Below are positions 17,398-26,762 of a stretch of 64,000 bases of DNA, piece after piece. The position numbers were made by a program, and so were the translations under genes. This DNA comes from Alphaproteobacteria bacterium. GTDB lineage: Bacteria > Pseudomonadota > Alphaproteobacteria > Micavibrionales > Micavibrionaceae. Location: assembly GCA_002690045.1 (NCBI GenBank), contig NZDE01000010.1:1-64000 (forward strand), in the 5' to 3' direction. The stretch's first letter is position 1. Every line of letters begins with the position of its first letter. The notes below the pieces were generated by a model. It searched no databases, was not told the DNA's origin, and saw only the letters and a program-made list of their open reading frames with translations.

Positions 17398-18582
17398 CTA
17401 ATCATTATATGACGCATTTAAGATGCGTTGTTTTGCTTCTTCTTGGGCGGCGGTTAGGGCGGTTTCATTTTCTGCGCTAGCGCTTTCACCTTCTGGCGCG
17501 GCTTCTACTTCGGCGCTTTTTTCTTCTGTGATCTCGTCTATGGCTGCAGCCATTTTGACTTCTTCAGGGCTATAAAGGACTGGCACGGGGTAGCCGCTGC
17601 GGGCATCAAAAGCTTTTTGGGCGATGTCCCAGTTAATCTTATCTGCGCGGTCTTTCGCTGTTTTTTTAATATAAGCAATTTGGTCGCTGCTTAGTTTTTG
17701 CGCTGTAACTTTGCCTTTTTTTTCCATTTCGTCGGCAAGCTCTTGCCCTGCATGCGCCTCGATATAGAGCATATCTTCGACCCAGCCGACTTTAAGTGCT
17801 TGGTCAACAACCGTGACGGGGGTTTTGACATCAATAAGGTCGTATGCTTTGACGATGGCTTCAGGATACATGCGAATGCAGCCAGAGCTGACGCGGCGGC
17901 CAATGCCATAGGGACGATTTGTGCCATGAATGGCATATTGTGGCCACCCTAAATACAGGGCGTGCGTACCTAGTGGGTTGTCAGGGCCCGCTTCGACAAC
18001 TTCCGGCAGGTCTGGGTCTTCTTTACGCATGCGTTCTGTCGGACGCCAAGATGGACCAATGGCTTTGCGGACAACTTTTGTAGTACCCAATGGCGTTTGA
18101 AGGCCTTCGCGCCCTATGCCAATGGGGAAGGTTTTTGGCGCATTTCCATCTTTGTCAAAATAATAAAGGCGCATTTCAGCCAAATTGATTACAACGCCTT
18201 CGCGCGGGGCGTTGGGCAGTATGTGGCGCTTGGGTAATATAACTTCCGTGCCTTCGCCTGGTATCCATGGGTCTAAATGAGGGTTGGCGGAACGGATATC
18301 AACAAAGCCCAAGTTATTTTTGCGCGCAAGGTGGATTAAAGTGTCTTCATATTTCGCCGTATATTTTTCAGTATTGCCAATATAATCAAGGGCGTAATGT
18401 TTTTCCTGATGGGCAGGCTTTTCTATCTCTTGCTTATGCTTTTTTTGTGCGGATGGGCTTGATATGACGTTATCTTTTTCAAGCTGCTGACGCACATCGT
18501 CAGGAATGGCGGATGCAAATGGCGCAGCCACAGGCAGTAAAGATAATAAGGTGATGCAAAGTAAGGCGCGAGAATTAAGCAT
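17398..18582 (-). CDS. L,D-transpeptidase (YkuD / ErfK-YbiS type)
   Basis: An exported cell-wall enzyme that makes 3-3 peptidoglycan crosslinks or attaches proteins to peptidoglycan. The N-terminus is a signal peptide (MLNSRALLCITLLSLLPVA...FASA). A LysM-like stretch (YTAKYEDTLIHLARKNNLGFVDIRSANP) precedes the YkuD domain, which ends in YAIHGTNRPYGIGRRVSSGCIRM; the catalytic Cys is residue 235. The C-terminal tail is Ala/Glu-rich, low complexity and probably extended. The total of about 394 aa is long for the family because of this tail. A TTG at 18624 is an alternative start with AAGGC upstream; the ATG at 18582 gives the cleaner signal peptide. Confidence 0.9.
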   Translation of the reverse strand: MLNSRALLCITLLSLLPVAAPFASAIPDDVRQQLEKDNVISSPSAQKKHKQEIEKPAHQEKHYALDYIGNTEKYTAKYEDTLIHLARKNNLGFVDIRSANPHLDPWIPGEGTEVILPKRHILPNAPREGVVINLAEMRLYYFDKDGNAPKTFPIGIGREGLQTPLGTTKVVRKAIGPSWRPTERMRKEDPDLPEVVEAGPDNPLGTHALYLGWPQYAIHGTNRPYGIGRRVSSGCIRMYPEAIVKAYDLIDVKTPVTVVDQALKVGWVEDMLYIEAHAGQELADEMEKKGKVTAQKLSSDQIAYIKKTAKDRADKINWDIAQKAFDARSGYPVPVLYSPEEVKMAAAIDEITEEKSAEVEAAPEGESASAENETALTAAQEEAKQRILNASYND

Positions 18583-18721
18583 AAGGTGATAATTAACTTG
18601 TTGTGGTTTGTGTGGTTGTGGCAATTAAAACTTGCCTTTATATATAGCGGGACTAGATTGCATGACAAGTATAAAGCATGCTTATAATAGCAGAAAAACT
18701 CATAATTTGTGAAAATTTAAT

Positions 18722-20119
18722 ATGTCCGAACCAGAATGCACCGATACTGCGCCGTCTAATATACATATGGCACGTAATGGTGCGTCGCGTAACTTAACCG
18801 AAGGCGCGGTGTCTAAACACTTGCTGCGTTTGTCTATTCCGATGGTTTGGGGCATTTTTTCGATCATTGCCATACAGCTTATTGATATGTTTTATATCGG
18901 TTTGCTGGGTGAGCAAGCATTGGCAGCAATTAGTTTTACCTTTCCTGTAACTTACGCAGTGTTTTCGGTGTTTATGGGGTTTGGCGTTGCAATGTCATCT
19001 GTGGTGTCACGCTTAATTGGCGCGGGGGAGCATATAAAGATGCACCGCGTGTTGTTTCATGGTTTTATTTTAGTGGCGCTGTGCGGCACGATCTGTGCGG
19101 TGCTTGGAAACTTCTATGCGCGCGATATCTTTGCTTTAATGGGCGCAGAGGGCGCGGTTCTCGATGATTTGCTTGGCTACATGCATATATGGTTTGCCGG
19201 CGTTGTTCTGGTGAGTTTACCAATGATTGGTAACTCTGCAATGCGCGCCTGTGGGGATGCGCGTATACCGGCTCATGTGATGGGTGTTAGCGCGCTGACC
19301 AATTTAATTATGGATCCGATTTTGATTTTTGGATGGCTTGGCTTTCCAGAAATGGGGATGGAGGGCGCTGCATTAGCCACAATTTTATCATATTTCGCGG
19401 GTTTAGTGATTGGCCTTTATATCATGATTTTCAAGATGAAAATTTTGGTGAATCCTGCTGAATTTGGTTGGCTTAAAGATTTTGGTGACTCTGCGCGCCG
19501 TTTGGTCGTTATTGCGGTTCCTGCGGGTACTACGAGCGCCATTCAGCCATTGTTACAGGCTTTCGTTACAGCGCTTTTGGCGGGGAGCGGCGCTTATGCT
19601 GTGGCGGCTTATGGCGTGGTGACGCGGGTGGAGGCTTTCTTGTTTGTGCCAATTATGGCGATGTCGACCGGGCTTGCCCCGATTATCGGGCAGAATTTTG
19701 GTGCGGGGCTTTATGGTCGCGTGTATGAGGGACTGCATTTCTGGATGCGTTTGGCGTTTTTCTGGTCATTATTAACGGCGGTGTTGATGATGGCGCTGGG
19801 CGGTTTTATTACATCGTGGTTTTCTGATAATGCGCAGACGATTAAACTGGCACAGCTATATTTCTGGATTGTGCCTGTGACGTATATTCTGGCGAATATA
19901 TTGCCAGGGTGGGCGTCTGCGTTTAATGCCGTGGCAAAGCCGCATTTGGCGTTTGTGATTTTGATTTTCCGCATGTTGGTGTTGAGTGCGCCAGCATGTT
20001 TAGTTGGTGCGCATTTAGCTGGCGTGACGGGCATTTTCCTTGGTTTGGCGGTGGCAAATATTCTTTCTGGCACGCTCACGCATGTTCTTGGGTGGCGTTA
20101 TATCTCGCGTTACGCATAA
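18722..20119 (+). CDS. MATE family multidrug/metabolite exporter
   Basis: A 465-aa inner-membrane protein with about 12 hydrophobic segments in two halves. The first half begins LSIPMVWGIFSIIAIQLIDMFYIGLLG, a canonical MATE TM1 with Asp, and contains GFGVAMSSVVSRLIGAG. The second half begins LVVIAVPAGTTSAIQPLLQ. MATE proteins use Na+ or H+ gradients to expel cationic compounds, and the substrate here is unknown. No good ribosome-binding site is visible at ATG 18722, and an internal Met at codon 16 is possible. It is divergent from the L,D-transpeptidase gene. Confidence 0.9.
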   Translation: MSEPECTDTAPSNIHMARNGASRNLTEGAVSKHLLRLSIPMVWGIFSIIAIQLIDMFYIGLLGEQALAAISFTFPVTYAVFSVFMGFGVAMSSVVSRLIGAGEHIKMHRVLFHGFILVALCGTICAVLGNFYARDIFALMGAEGAVLDDLLGYMHIWFAGVVLVSLPMIGNSAMRACGDARIPAHVMGVSALTNLIMDPILIFGWLGFPEMGMEGAALATILSYFAGLVIGLYIMIFKMKILVNPAEFGWLKDFGDSARRLVVIAVPAGTTSAIQPLLQAFVTALLAGSGAYAVAAYGVVTRVEAFLFVPIMAMSTGLAPIIGQNFGAGLYGRVYEGLHFWMRLAFFWSLLTAVLMMALGGFITSWFSDNAQTIKLAQLYFWIVPVTYILANILPGWASAFNAVAKPHLAFVILIFRMLVLSAPACLVGAHLAGVTGIFLGLAVANILSGTLTHVLGWRYISRYA

Positions 20120-20164
20120 ATATGCGGTAAAATAGAATAAATATAACAACAAAAGATATTTGTG

Positions 20165-21373
20165 ATGCGCATGTTTATAACGGCATCGGGAACCGGACAG
20201 AATTGGCGGGATGTCGTTCAGCATCTGCTGAAAGATATTATGGCGCAAATTGAACAAAGCGATGTGCGCCCAAACTTAGCTTATCTTTATATCACTGATA
20301 AATTGGCGCGTGATGCGCAAAGTATTGTTGAAATTTTACGTTCAGTTAGCGGTGTGCAGCATTGGGTCGGTGTAACTGGCGCGGCCGTATTTAGTGAGCA
20401 TGCCGTTCATTATGATAAGCCTGCGGCATCTTGTGCTTTGCTGAAGGTTGACGATAATGCCTTTGCGCACCTGACATTGTCAGAGGGCAATTATCAAGTA
20501 GATTTAGAAAAGTTCATAGATGCCTATCGCGAAAGCGAAGCTTACATTGGGCATTTTTATTTTCACCCAGAGCTTGGGTACCGTCCTGATTTTATCGTTG
20601 GGGATTTATATGAGCAGACCTTAGGCTTTATGACGGGCGGTGTATCATCGGCGCGCGGAACGCATTGTGTATTTTCTGAAAATTCTTATGATTGCCTGGT
20701 TTCTGGTTATGGATTTTCAGAAGATGTTCCGATTGTTTCAGCGCTGTTTGAAGGGTTCGAGAATATCGGCCGAGAGCATCAAATTACAGATTGCCGTAAG
20801 AATGTTATTTATGCATTAGATGGGCGTATGGCGACATCGGTGCTTTCTGATGATATGGCGGAATGGCTGGAATCCGCTTTGTCCAACGACAGTGCCGATG
20901 CAAAACCCACCCTGGCAGAGCATTCATTGGATGATTTAATGGCTTATCTGCCCGCTCAAGGCGTGGAAATGCAGCTAGCCTTTCGTTATTATCAAAACGA
21001 CATGGCTAAGCGTAAAATTAAGCATATTACCGCACAAAATGAGAGCGAAGGGACAATTGCATCAACGTATCGCGCCGCGGAAGGCGGTCATGTGTCTTTT
21101 GTCTTCCGCAACCCTGCGGCGCTTAAGAAAGACTTAGCGCGTAGTTTGATGGATTTGCGCGTACGTTTAAATGCAGAGGGGCAGCTAGATGCCTTGAAAG
21201 GCGGCATATATATATCCAATTTCTCGCGCTTTGATAAAGATGCAGCGGATATAGAGCTTGTCCTTATCCGTGAAATTCTAGGAGACATCCCGATAGCAGG
21301 GTTTTATGCGGCGGGGGAGGTGTCGCATAATAGTTTATATAATTTTACGGGTGTATTAACCCTGTTTCTGTGA
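20165..21373 (+). CDS. FIST domain signal-transduction protein
   Basis: A 402-aa cytoplasmic protein with FIST_N followed by FIST_C, the ligand-sensing pair often coupled to chemotaxis or cyclic-di-GMP proteins. The N-terminal half holds the repeated GVTGAAVFSEHAV and MTGGVSSARGTH glycine turns. The C-terminal half closes with PIAGFYAAGEVSHNSLYNFTGVLTLFL, the signature end of FIST_C. No output domain is fused, so it probably acts with a partner; none is adjacent. The start is uncertain among GTG 20162, ATG 20165 and ATG 20171, which differ by three residues. Confidence 0.85.
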   Translation: MRMFITASGTGQNWRDVVQHLLKDIMAQIEQSDVRPNLAYLYITDKLARDAQSIVEILRSVSGVQHWVGVTGAAVFSEHAVHYDKPAASCALLKVDDNAFAHLTLSEGNYQVDLEKFIDAYRESEAYIGHFYFHPELGYRPDFIVGDLYEQTLGFMTGGVSSARGTHCVFSENSYDCLVSGYGFSEDVPIVSALFEGFENIGREHQITDCRKNVIYALDGRMATSVLSDDMAEWLESALSNDSADAKPTLAEHSLDDLMAYLPAQGVEMQLAFRYYQNDMAKRKIKHITAQNESEGTIASTYRAAEGGHVSFVFRNPAALKKDLARSLMDLRVRLNAEGQLDALKGGIYISNFSRFDKDAADIELVLIREILGDIPIAGFYAAGEVSHNSLYNFTGVLTLFL

Positions 21374-21446
21374 AAACTTGACTTAACATTACGGGGCTAT
21401 GGGGCTATACTCGAGCGACTATAATTAATCGTCGAGGGTGAACACT

Positions 21447-22328
21447 ATGCTATGTCTTTCTAAAACCTTGCGCAAAACACTTATGTCAGTGGGTGCGGCA
21501 ATGGTCTTCTTCTCCACAGCTTTGGCGCAAGCGCAAACTGTGCCCGAAATGCCAGATACGTTAAAGGATTTGGCAGATAAAGGGGCGCAAGTACGATTTT
21601 TGGGGGATGACTTAGGATTATCAGGCTGGTTTGTTTTTATGAAAGGCTCGCAACAGTTTTTTTATGAAACCGCTGATAAAAAAGCGTTAATTTCTGGTGT
21701 GCTTTATAACGATAAAGGTGAATTGGTTACCTCAGAGCAGCTTAAGCGTTTACAGTCTGATGATCAGGATATAATTGATCAATTTACAGGCGGTATAGCG
21801 GCGGAGCCTGCTGCTGAGAAAACGGCCTCAACCTCAACTTTGCCTAGTCAAAGTGAATATGAAACATTATCCCCTTCAGAGCAGCTATTTGTTACGATCG
21901 AGCATAGTAATTGGGTATCGTTGGGCGATAAAGATGCGCCAGTTGTTTACAGCTTTGTTGACCCTTTATGCCCACATTGTCATGACTTCGTGAATGAGCT
22001 TCGCCGCGGTTTTTTGAAGCGTGGTATGGTGCAGCTTCGAATTGTGCCTGTCGGTTTGATGGGGGCGGACAGCATGAAAAAGGCGGCCTTTCTATTAAGT
22101 GCACCTGATGCGGCCGATCGTTTTTACAAACATCTGGATGGCGATGAAAAAGCCTTGCCTGTTGAGAATAATTTTAATACAGATGGGGTTGAGCTGAATA
22201 TTGATATTATGCGCGGCTGGGGACTGGATGTTACGCCATTCTCTATATATCGCGATGCTGCAGGTAAAGTGAAAATCATCAAAGGCATGCCGTCGCGCCT
22301 AGAAGAGATGATTGGCGATCTGCCATAA
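21447..22328 (+). CDS. Periplasmic DsbC/DsbG-like thiol-disulfide protein
   Basis: A 293-aa exported protein with a signal peptide (about 1-30, ending ALAQAQ) and an N-terminal dimerisation-like region (LSGWFVFMKGSQQFFYETADKKALISGVLYN). After a short Ala/Thr linker comes a thioredoxin-fold domain with VDPLCPHCHDF, active site CPHC at 175-178, and cis-Pro in VTPFSIY. This is the DsbC/DsbG plan (disulfide isomerase/reductase). The ATG at 21447 is used because GAGGG lies 8 nt before it. It heads a run of exported or secretion-type genes to 25094. Conjugative I-type systems carry TrbB-like proteins of this kind, so a secretion-linked role is possible. Confidence 0.85.
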   Translation: MLCLSKTLRKTLMSVGAAMVFFSTALAQAQTVPEMPDTLKDLADKGAQVRFLGDDLGLSGWFVFMKGSQQFFYETADKKALISGVLYNDKGELVTSEQLKRLQSDDQDIIDQFTGGIAAEPAAEKTASTSTLPSQSEYETLSPSEQLFVTIEHSNWVSLGDKDAPVVYSFVDPLCPHCHDFVNELRRGFLKRGMVQLRIVPVGLMGADSMKKAAFLLSAPDAADRFYKHLDGDEKALPVENNFNTDGVELNIDIMRGWGLDVTPFSIYRDAAGKVKIIKGMPSRLEEMIGDLP

Positions 22329-22376
22329 GAAAATAATATTTAGCGAAATCAGGATGGGTTTGAATAAGGTAGTAAA

Positions 22377-23456
22377 ATGGCACAATCATCAGAAATGATC
22401 GGGCAAATTGTTGAAAAGCTAGGCATGCCGATTATTGCGGCAGTTAGTGAAGTTGAACGACAAAAGCAGGCGATGGGGCGCGTGCAAGGGGTTCAGTCAG
22501 ATGAAGCGCAGGCGCGTTTGGTTGCTGAATTGCTAGGTAAATCAACTGAGCTCGGTTTGATGCTGTTCCGCAGTTTTGATATAAATGAGCCAACGGAAAG
22601 CCGCGCTGACGCGGCACGCTTGGGGTTAACGGCATTGTCGAGCACCGTAATTGCCAATTTATATGGTATGACGGGGCGTATTCCTGGCGAACCTGAATTG
22701 CAGCGCCTTGAAAAGGTTGTGCAGTCCGTTGTCGCATTTTCTGATAATTATGAAACTGGCCAAGATGCTACGCAGGTTATGGCGGCGGCGGATGTTGAGA
22801 AAGCAGGCGGCCTCTCTGTGCTTGATTATTCGGCAGTGCATTATGCATCGGCGTTAATTCCAGTTGTGAATGCGGTTGCAGCTTTCCCGTTTGGGCGCCC
22901 TGAAGACCAGTTGATGAAAGAAGTTATGCAGCGTCTTATGGGTGTTGTAAGTGCGGTTGCTTCTCGCCTTTATGCGGGTTTGAACGATGCGCAAAAGAAA
23001 TCCGTTGAGCTTGCCTTGATGAAAGTTGCGGCAAATACATATGCGCAATGCCATTTCGCAGAAATGACGCAGCTGATGTCGTCGGGCGATCAACAAAAAA
23101 TGATGGCGCAAAATTTGTCTATGGATGGCATCTGGCAAGCTTTTGATAAGCGTTTCAGCATGTTGGAAACGGTTGTCACGTCATTGAGCGGCGCAGATCA
23201 AGCGTCATCTTCTGGATCATCTGGCGTTGCGCCGAGCGCGCCGCCGCCGCCGGCAGCCCCTCCACCAGTCGAGACGGCTCCGCAGCAGCCTGCCGCCGCT
23301 CCAGTTGATATAACGCAGCCACCACCAGCAGCACCAGTGGATGTGACTCAGCCTGCCGCTGCGCCTGTAGAGCCACCGCCGCCCGCCGCGCCGGCAGCAG
23401 ATTCTTCTGATCCAATGGCCTTCTTCTCTGCGCCGCCACCAGCGAGCGAAGAATAG
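22377..23456 (+). CDS. Unknown helical protein with Pro/Ala-rich tail
   Basis: A 359-aa protein I cannot assign. Residues 1-270 are predicted mostly helical and cytoplasmic (no signal peptide). Residues from about 280 are a low-complexity tail of Pro, Ala and Val with repeated PPPAAPVD and QPAAAPV units, ending in DPMAFFSAPPPASEE. Such tails often span periplasm or act as flexible tethers, but no membrane segment is visible here. AAGGT precedes the ATG. It lies 48 bp after the DsbC-like gene and 17 bp before the transglycosylase gene, so it is part of that operon, and a secretion-accessory role is inferred from context only. Confidence 0.7.
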   Translation: MAQSSEMIGQIVEKLGMPIIAAVSEVERQKQAMGRVQGVQSDEAQARLVAELLGKSTELGLMLFRSFDINEPTESRADAARLGLTALSSTVIANLYGMTGRIPGEPELQRLEKVVQSVVAFSDNYETGQDATQVMAAADVEKAGGLSVLDYSAVHYASALIPVVNAVAAFPFGRPEDQLMKEVMQRLMGVVSAVASRLYAGLNDAQKKSVELALMKVAANTYAQCHFAEMTQLMSSGDQQKMMAQNLSMDGIWQAFDKRFSMLETVVTSLSGADQASSSGSSGVAPSAPPPPAAPPPVETAPQQPAAAPVDITQPPPAAPVDVTQPAAAPVEPPPPAAPAADSSDPMAFFSAPPPASEE

Positions 23457-23473
23457 AGTAAAGGGCGTAGACT

Positions 23474-23884
23474 ATGTTTACTGAAGCTTTGGCATCTTGT
23501 TTAATTTTAGCGGCACAGACCTATAATGTGCCGCCTGCTGTGCTTTATGGTATTTATAAGGTTGAGGGCGGCAAGGTAGGAATGGCGAATCGTAATACAA
23601 ACGGTACTTATGATTTGGGTCCAATGCAGATCAATACAGTTTGGTTAAAAGAGCTGACGAAGCATTGGCGCGTTAATCAGAAAACGGCGATTCATTGGCT
23701 GCAAAATGATGAATGCACCAATGTTGGCGTTGCTGCATGGATTTTGCGCAGCCATTTGGATGAAACAAAATCCTTACCTAAGGCCATCGCCTATTACCAT
23801 TCGCGCACCCCTAAAATTGGTGAGGCTTACCGTAAGCGTGTTGTGCGCGCCATGTATAATGAGGGGTTGATTACAGGAAAGTGA
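23474..23884 (+). CDS. SLT-domain lytic transglycosylase, secretion-associated type
   Basis: A 136-aa single-domain enzyme expected to cut peptidoglycan to make room for an envelope machine. YKVEGGKVG near residue 28 holds the catalytic Glu, and TYDLGPMQINTVWLKEL follows as the second SLT motif. AIAYYHSRTP near 103 is the conserved aromatic motif. The small size and lack of other domains match the VirB1/IagB/PilT-like transglycosylases of type III, type IV secretion and pilus systems. A cleavable signal is not obvious. It sits between the unknown helical protein and the TcpQ-like protein. Confidence 0.85.
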   Translation: MFTEALASCLILAAQTYNVPPAVLYGIYKVEGGKVGMANRNTNGTYDLGPMQINTVWLKELTKHWRVNQKTAIHWLQNDECTNVGVAAWILRSHLDETKSLPKAIAYYHSRTPKIGEAYRKRVVRAMYNEGLITGK

Positions 23885-24020
23885 TAGAATTACGCGTAAT
23901 CTGTCCTTTATAACTGTATTTTATCTGTTGCACGCGCTTGTGTTTTATCCCGAACCGTTTTATTGTTTTTGTCAGGTTTTTTAATTGATGTTTTTAAATA
24001 GTAGCAGGAGTCTGCAAACA

Positions 24021-25094
24021 ATGACTAAACGTGTCCCCCTTCTTTCTGTGTTATCAAGCTGTTCTATTTTTATGGCAGCAAGCCTTGGTGCATCACATGT
24101 TCAGGCTGGTTTTGAATGGGTTCCTGCAGACCACGCGCCTCCGCCGGCGCTTCATAAGCCGCAAGAGGTTATTACGCCAGAGCTACAATACACTGCGCCA
24201 CAGATGAGCGAAATGCATGTTGAAACAACGCCAGAAGCTGAGCCTGTTAAGGTTATGCATCATGTTGCGGTAACGCCAGAAGGCGACGCAGCAGTTGGTT
24301 CAGAAGATATGCCAATGCCTGTTACAGAAGATGTTACAGAAGCTGAAGTGCAGACAGAAGAGGTCGCGGTTATTGAGGCAGAAGTGATCGAGGCTCCTGT
24401 TGAGGAAGAAGCAACTGAAGAAGTTGTTGTGGTTGAAGAAGAAATCGTTGTTTACGAAGAAACAATGCCGAAAAAAGAATATGCAATGGCATATGGTTTC
24501 GGTAAAGAAATGCCGCTCGCATTGGCGCTTCGTCAAATTGTTCCGGCTAGCTATGCGTTTTCATTTGATCCTGCGGTAAAGATTGGTACGCGCGTATCAT
24601 GGCAGGGCGGCGAAGCATGGAACGTTGTGTTGAAAAAAGCGCTTTTAAACCAGAATTTAGCTGCAACTGTATATGATGATATGGTGCTTGTGCGCCCATC
24701 AACGCATGCCGATGTTGCAGAAGTATCAGAAGTGGCATCTGCGCCTGAAATGGCTGTCGAAGAAGAAGCATCTGCAGCTCCTGCTGAGTTGGCAATTGAG
24801 GCGGACCAGCCGGCATATTTTGATGCGGCACACAGCTGGACAGCGGCTGAAGGGCAAACATTACGTAGCGTCCTTGCCAAATGGTCTGACAAAGTTGGTG
24901 TTGAATTGCACTGGGATAATTTATATGACTTCCCAGTTGTCAATAACTGGACATATGAAGGTGATTATGTGCACGCTGTTGATGGCCTACTTACCGCTTT
25001 TGAAAACGAAACACCAAAGCCAGCTGGCCGTTTGCATCCAAATGCACCTGAAGGCCCTGCCGTATTGGTGGTCAGCGTCACAAGCGCTGAATAA
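24021..25094 (+). CDS. TcpQ/PilL-like envelope protein
   Basis: A 357-aa exported protein. The signal region is about 1-31, ending SHVQA; an LSSC tetrad at 11-14 resembles a lipobox but lies inside the hydrophobic core. A long acidic Glu/Val-rich linker (about 60-150) follows. A first beta/alpha module (FGKEMPLALALRQIVP...VLVRP, about 160-228) resembles secretin N0/STN domains. A second (SWTAAEGQTLRSVLAKWSDKVGVELHW, about 270-357) fits the TcpQ C-terminal pattern. Such proteins assist secretins or outer-membrane cores; DotD of Dot/Icm has a comparable N0-like fold. ATG 24021 is chosen because GCAGGAG lies upstream. Confidence 0.7.
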   Translation: MTKRVPLLSVLSSCSIFMAASLGASHVQAGFEWVPADHAPPPALHKPQEVITPELQYTAPQMSEMHVETTPEAEPVKVMHHVAVTPEGDAAVGSEDMPMPVTEDVTEAEVQTEEVAVIEAEVIEAPVEEEATEEVVVVEEEIVVYEETMPKKEYAMAYGFGKEMPLALALRQIVPASYAFSFDPAVKIGTRVSWQGGEAWNVVLKKALLNQNLAATVYDDMVLVRPSTHADVAEVSEVASAPEMAVEEEASAAPAELAIEADQPAYFDAAHSWTAAEGQTLRSVLAKWSDKVGVELHWDNLYDFPVVNNWTYEGDYVHAVDGLLTAFENETPKPAGRLHPNAPEGPAVLVVSVTSAE

Positions 25095-25141
25095 GCTTTT
25101 ACTCGCTTAAATTAATATTATTTCTGTGAAAGGATGCGTCT

Positions 25142-26290
25142 ATGGTTTCTCCTGTTGAATTAACGCAGGCGCTCATCCGCTGCCCATCTGTGACGCCCGA
25201 AGATGCTGGTGCGCTTAAAACATTAAGTGATGTCCTTGATGCAGCTGGCTTTACAACGCATCGCCTGCGTTTTGAAGAAGATGGCACCGCGCCGATTGAT
25301 AATATATTTTCAGTTATTGGTGAAAAAGGTAAGGGTAAGCATTTATGTTTTGCTGGGCATACGGATGTTGTGCCAACGGGCCCTGAATCCAAATGGACAT
25401 ATCCGCCATTCGCTGCAGAAATTCATGATGGTAAACTTTATGGACGTGGCGCTGCCGATATGAAAAGCAATGTTGCGTGTTTCGCTGTGGCAGCATTGCG
25501 TTATGTTGAGAAACATGGCGTTCCTAATGGGCAGATTAGTTTGTTAATTACTGGTGATGAAGAAGCCGAAGCTGTGAACGGCACGGTTAAAGTCCTACCA
25601 TGGATGGATGCGGAAGGCTTTATTCCTGATGCTGCTTTGGTCGGCGAGCCAAGTAACCCTGAAGTCCTTGGGGAGTACATAAAAATTGGACGCCGTGGGT
25701 CATTTAATGGGGATTTGTTAATAAAAGGCAAGCAAGGCCATGTCGCTTATCCGCATTTGGCCAATAACCCTGTCCCTATTATGGCGAAGGTCGCGGCTGC
25801 ACTTACTGATGCGGTACTTGATACGGGCAATGCACATTTTCAGGCCACTAATTTAGAGGTAACCTCTATCGACGTTGAAAATAGGGCGGATAATGTTATC
25901 GCCGCGGATGCGCGCGCGAAGTTTAATATCCGTTTTAATGATGAATGGACGGTGGAAACGCTTGAAGCTGAAATTCGCCGTATCATTGAAACAGTCACGA
26001 AGGATTATGAACTGAATATCCGTTGTAATGCACATAGCTTTGTCACTGCGCCGTCTCCTTATACAGATGTGGTCGTTGGCGCAATTAAAGATTTAACAGG
26101 GCGCACGCCAGAGCTAAGTACGTCAGGCGGGACATCGGACGCGCGTTTTATTGCGCAATATTGTCCTGTTGTTGAATTTGGCATTATTAATGCGACCAAT
26201 CATCAAATTGATGAGCATGTAAAAGTTGATGATATCGAAAAACTGACGGATATATATGAAGAAATAATTCGTCGTTACTTTAATGACTAA
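25142..26290 (+). CDS. dapE: Succinyl-diaminopimelate desuccinylase
   Basis: DapE hydrolyses N-succinyl-LL-diaminopimelate in the lysine and peptidoglycan precursor pathway, using two zinc ions. FAGHTDVVPTG (about residues 65-75) and GRGAADMKS (about 99-107) provide zinc-ligand His and Asp. TGDEEAEAVNGT carries the catalytic Glu and a zinc-ligand Glu. TSGGTSDARF and the late NATNHQIDEHV complete the M20 family set. The length of 382 aa is normal. AAAGGA precedes the ATG at a suitable distance. Confidence 0.96.
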   Translation: MVSPVELTQALIRCPSVTPEDAGALKTLSDVLDAAGFTTHRLRFEEDGTAPIDNIFSVIGEKGKGKHLCFAGHTDVVPTGPESKWTYPPFAAEIHDGKLYGRGAADMKSNVACFAVAALRYVEKHGVPNGQISLLITGDEEAEAVNGTVKVLPWMDAEGFIPDAALVGEPSNPEVLGEYIKIGRRGSFNGDLLIKGKQGHVAYPHLANNPVPIMAKVAAALTDAVLDTGNAHFQATNLEVTSIDVENRADNVIAADARAKFNIRFNDEWTVETLEAEIRRIIETVTKDYELNIRCNAHSFVTAPSPYTDVVVGAIKDLTGRTPELSTSGGTSDARFIAQYCPVVEFGIINATNHQIDEHVKVDDIEKLTDIYEEIIRRYFND

Positions 26291-26305
26291 GGAAAGGATC
26301 GTCTT

Positions 26306-26758
26306 ATGCGTTTATTTCAAATTTTAAGTGTAATTTTTAGCCTAAGTTTTTTGCCTGTGGCGCAGGCTGATGTGTTGCCAGCGGATGGCGCATCAGTACA
26401 TTTTGATAAGGCCTATGCGTATCCAACTGCACCGTCACAGAAAAATGGCGCGGTATTTGTAAAAGTACAGAATTTGACGGATCAAGCGGTTAAAATTGTG
26501 CGTGCGGCATCCCCTGTTGCGGGCATGGTTGAATTACATACCCATTCCATGGAAGATGGACATATGAGTATGTATCCAGTTGATTATTTCACAGTACCGG
26601 CAAATGAAACACATGAATTAAAGCCGGCGGGTGACCATGTGATGTTGATGATGCTACATAATCCGTTAAAAACGGGTGAGGTTTTCCCAGTGACGTTTAC
26701 TTTGGATGATGGCTCAGAACATACAATTGAAGCCAATGTTATTTCTTTAACGCAGTAA
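26306..26758 (+). CDS. Periplasmic copper chaperone PCuAC
   Basis: A 150-aa exported protein with a signal peptide (MRLFQILSVIFSLSFLPVAQA). The PCuAC Cu(I) motif H(M)x10Mx21HxM is recognisable in GMVELHTH, the Met-rich GHMSMYP and GDHVMLM. PCuAC delivers copper to the CuA site of cytochrome c oxidase, usually with Sco1. No sco or cox gene is nearby. It lies 15 bp after dapE and 4 bp before the HAD gene, so it is likely co-transcribed with both. Confidence 0.88.
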   Translation: MRLFQILSVIFSLSFLPVAQADVLPADGASVHFDKAYAYPTAPSQKNGAVFVKVQNLTDQAVKIVRAASPVAGMVELHTHSMEDGHMSMYPVDYFTVPANETHELKPAGDHVMLMMLHNPLKTGEVFPVTFTLDDGSEHTIEANVISLTQ

Positions 26759-26762
26759 AGCC

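Noticed and set aside
24300-24536. Cys/Phe-rich minus-strand frame opposite the TcpQ-like gene
   Set aside because: It is produced by the Glu/Val-rich acidic linker read in reverse and has no initiation signal.
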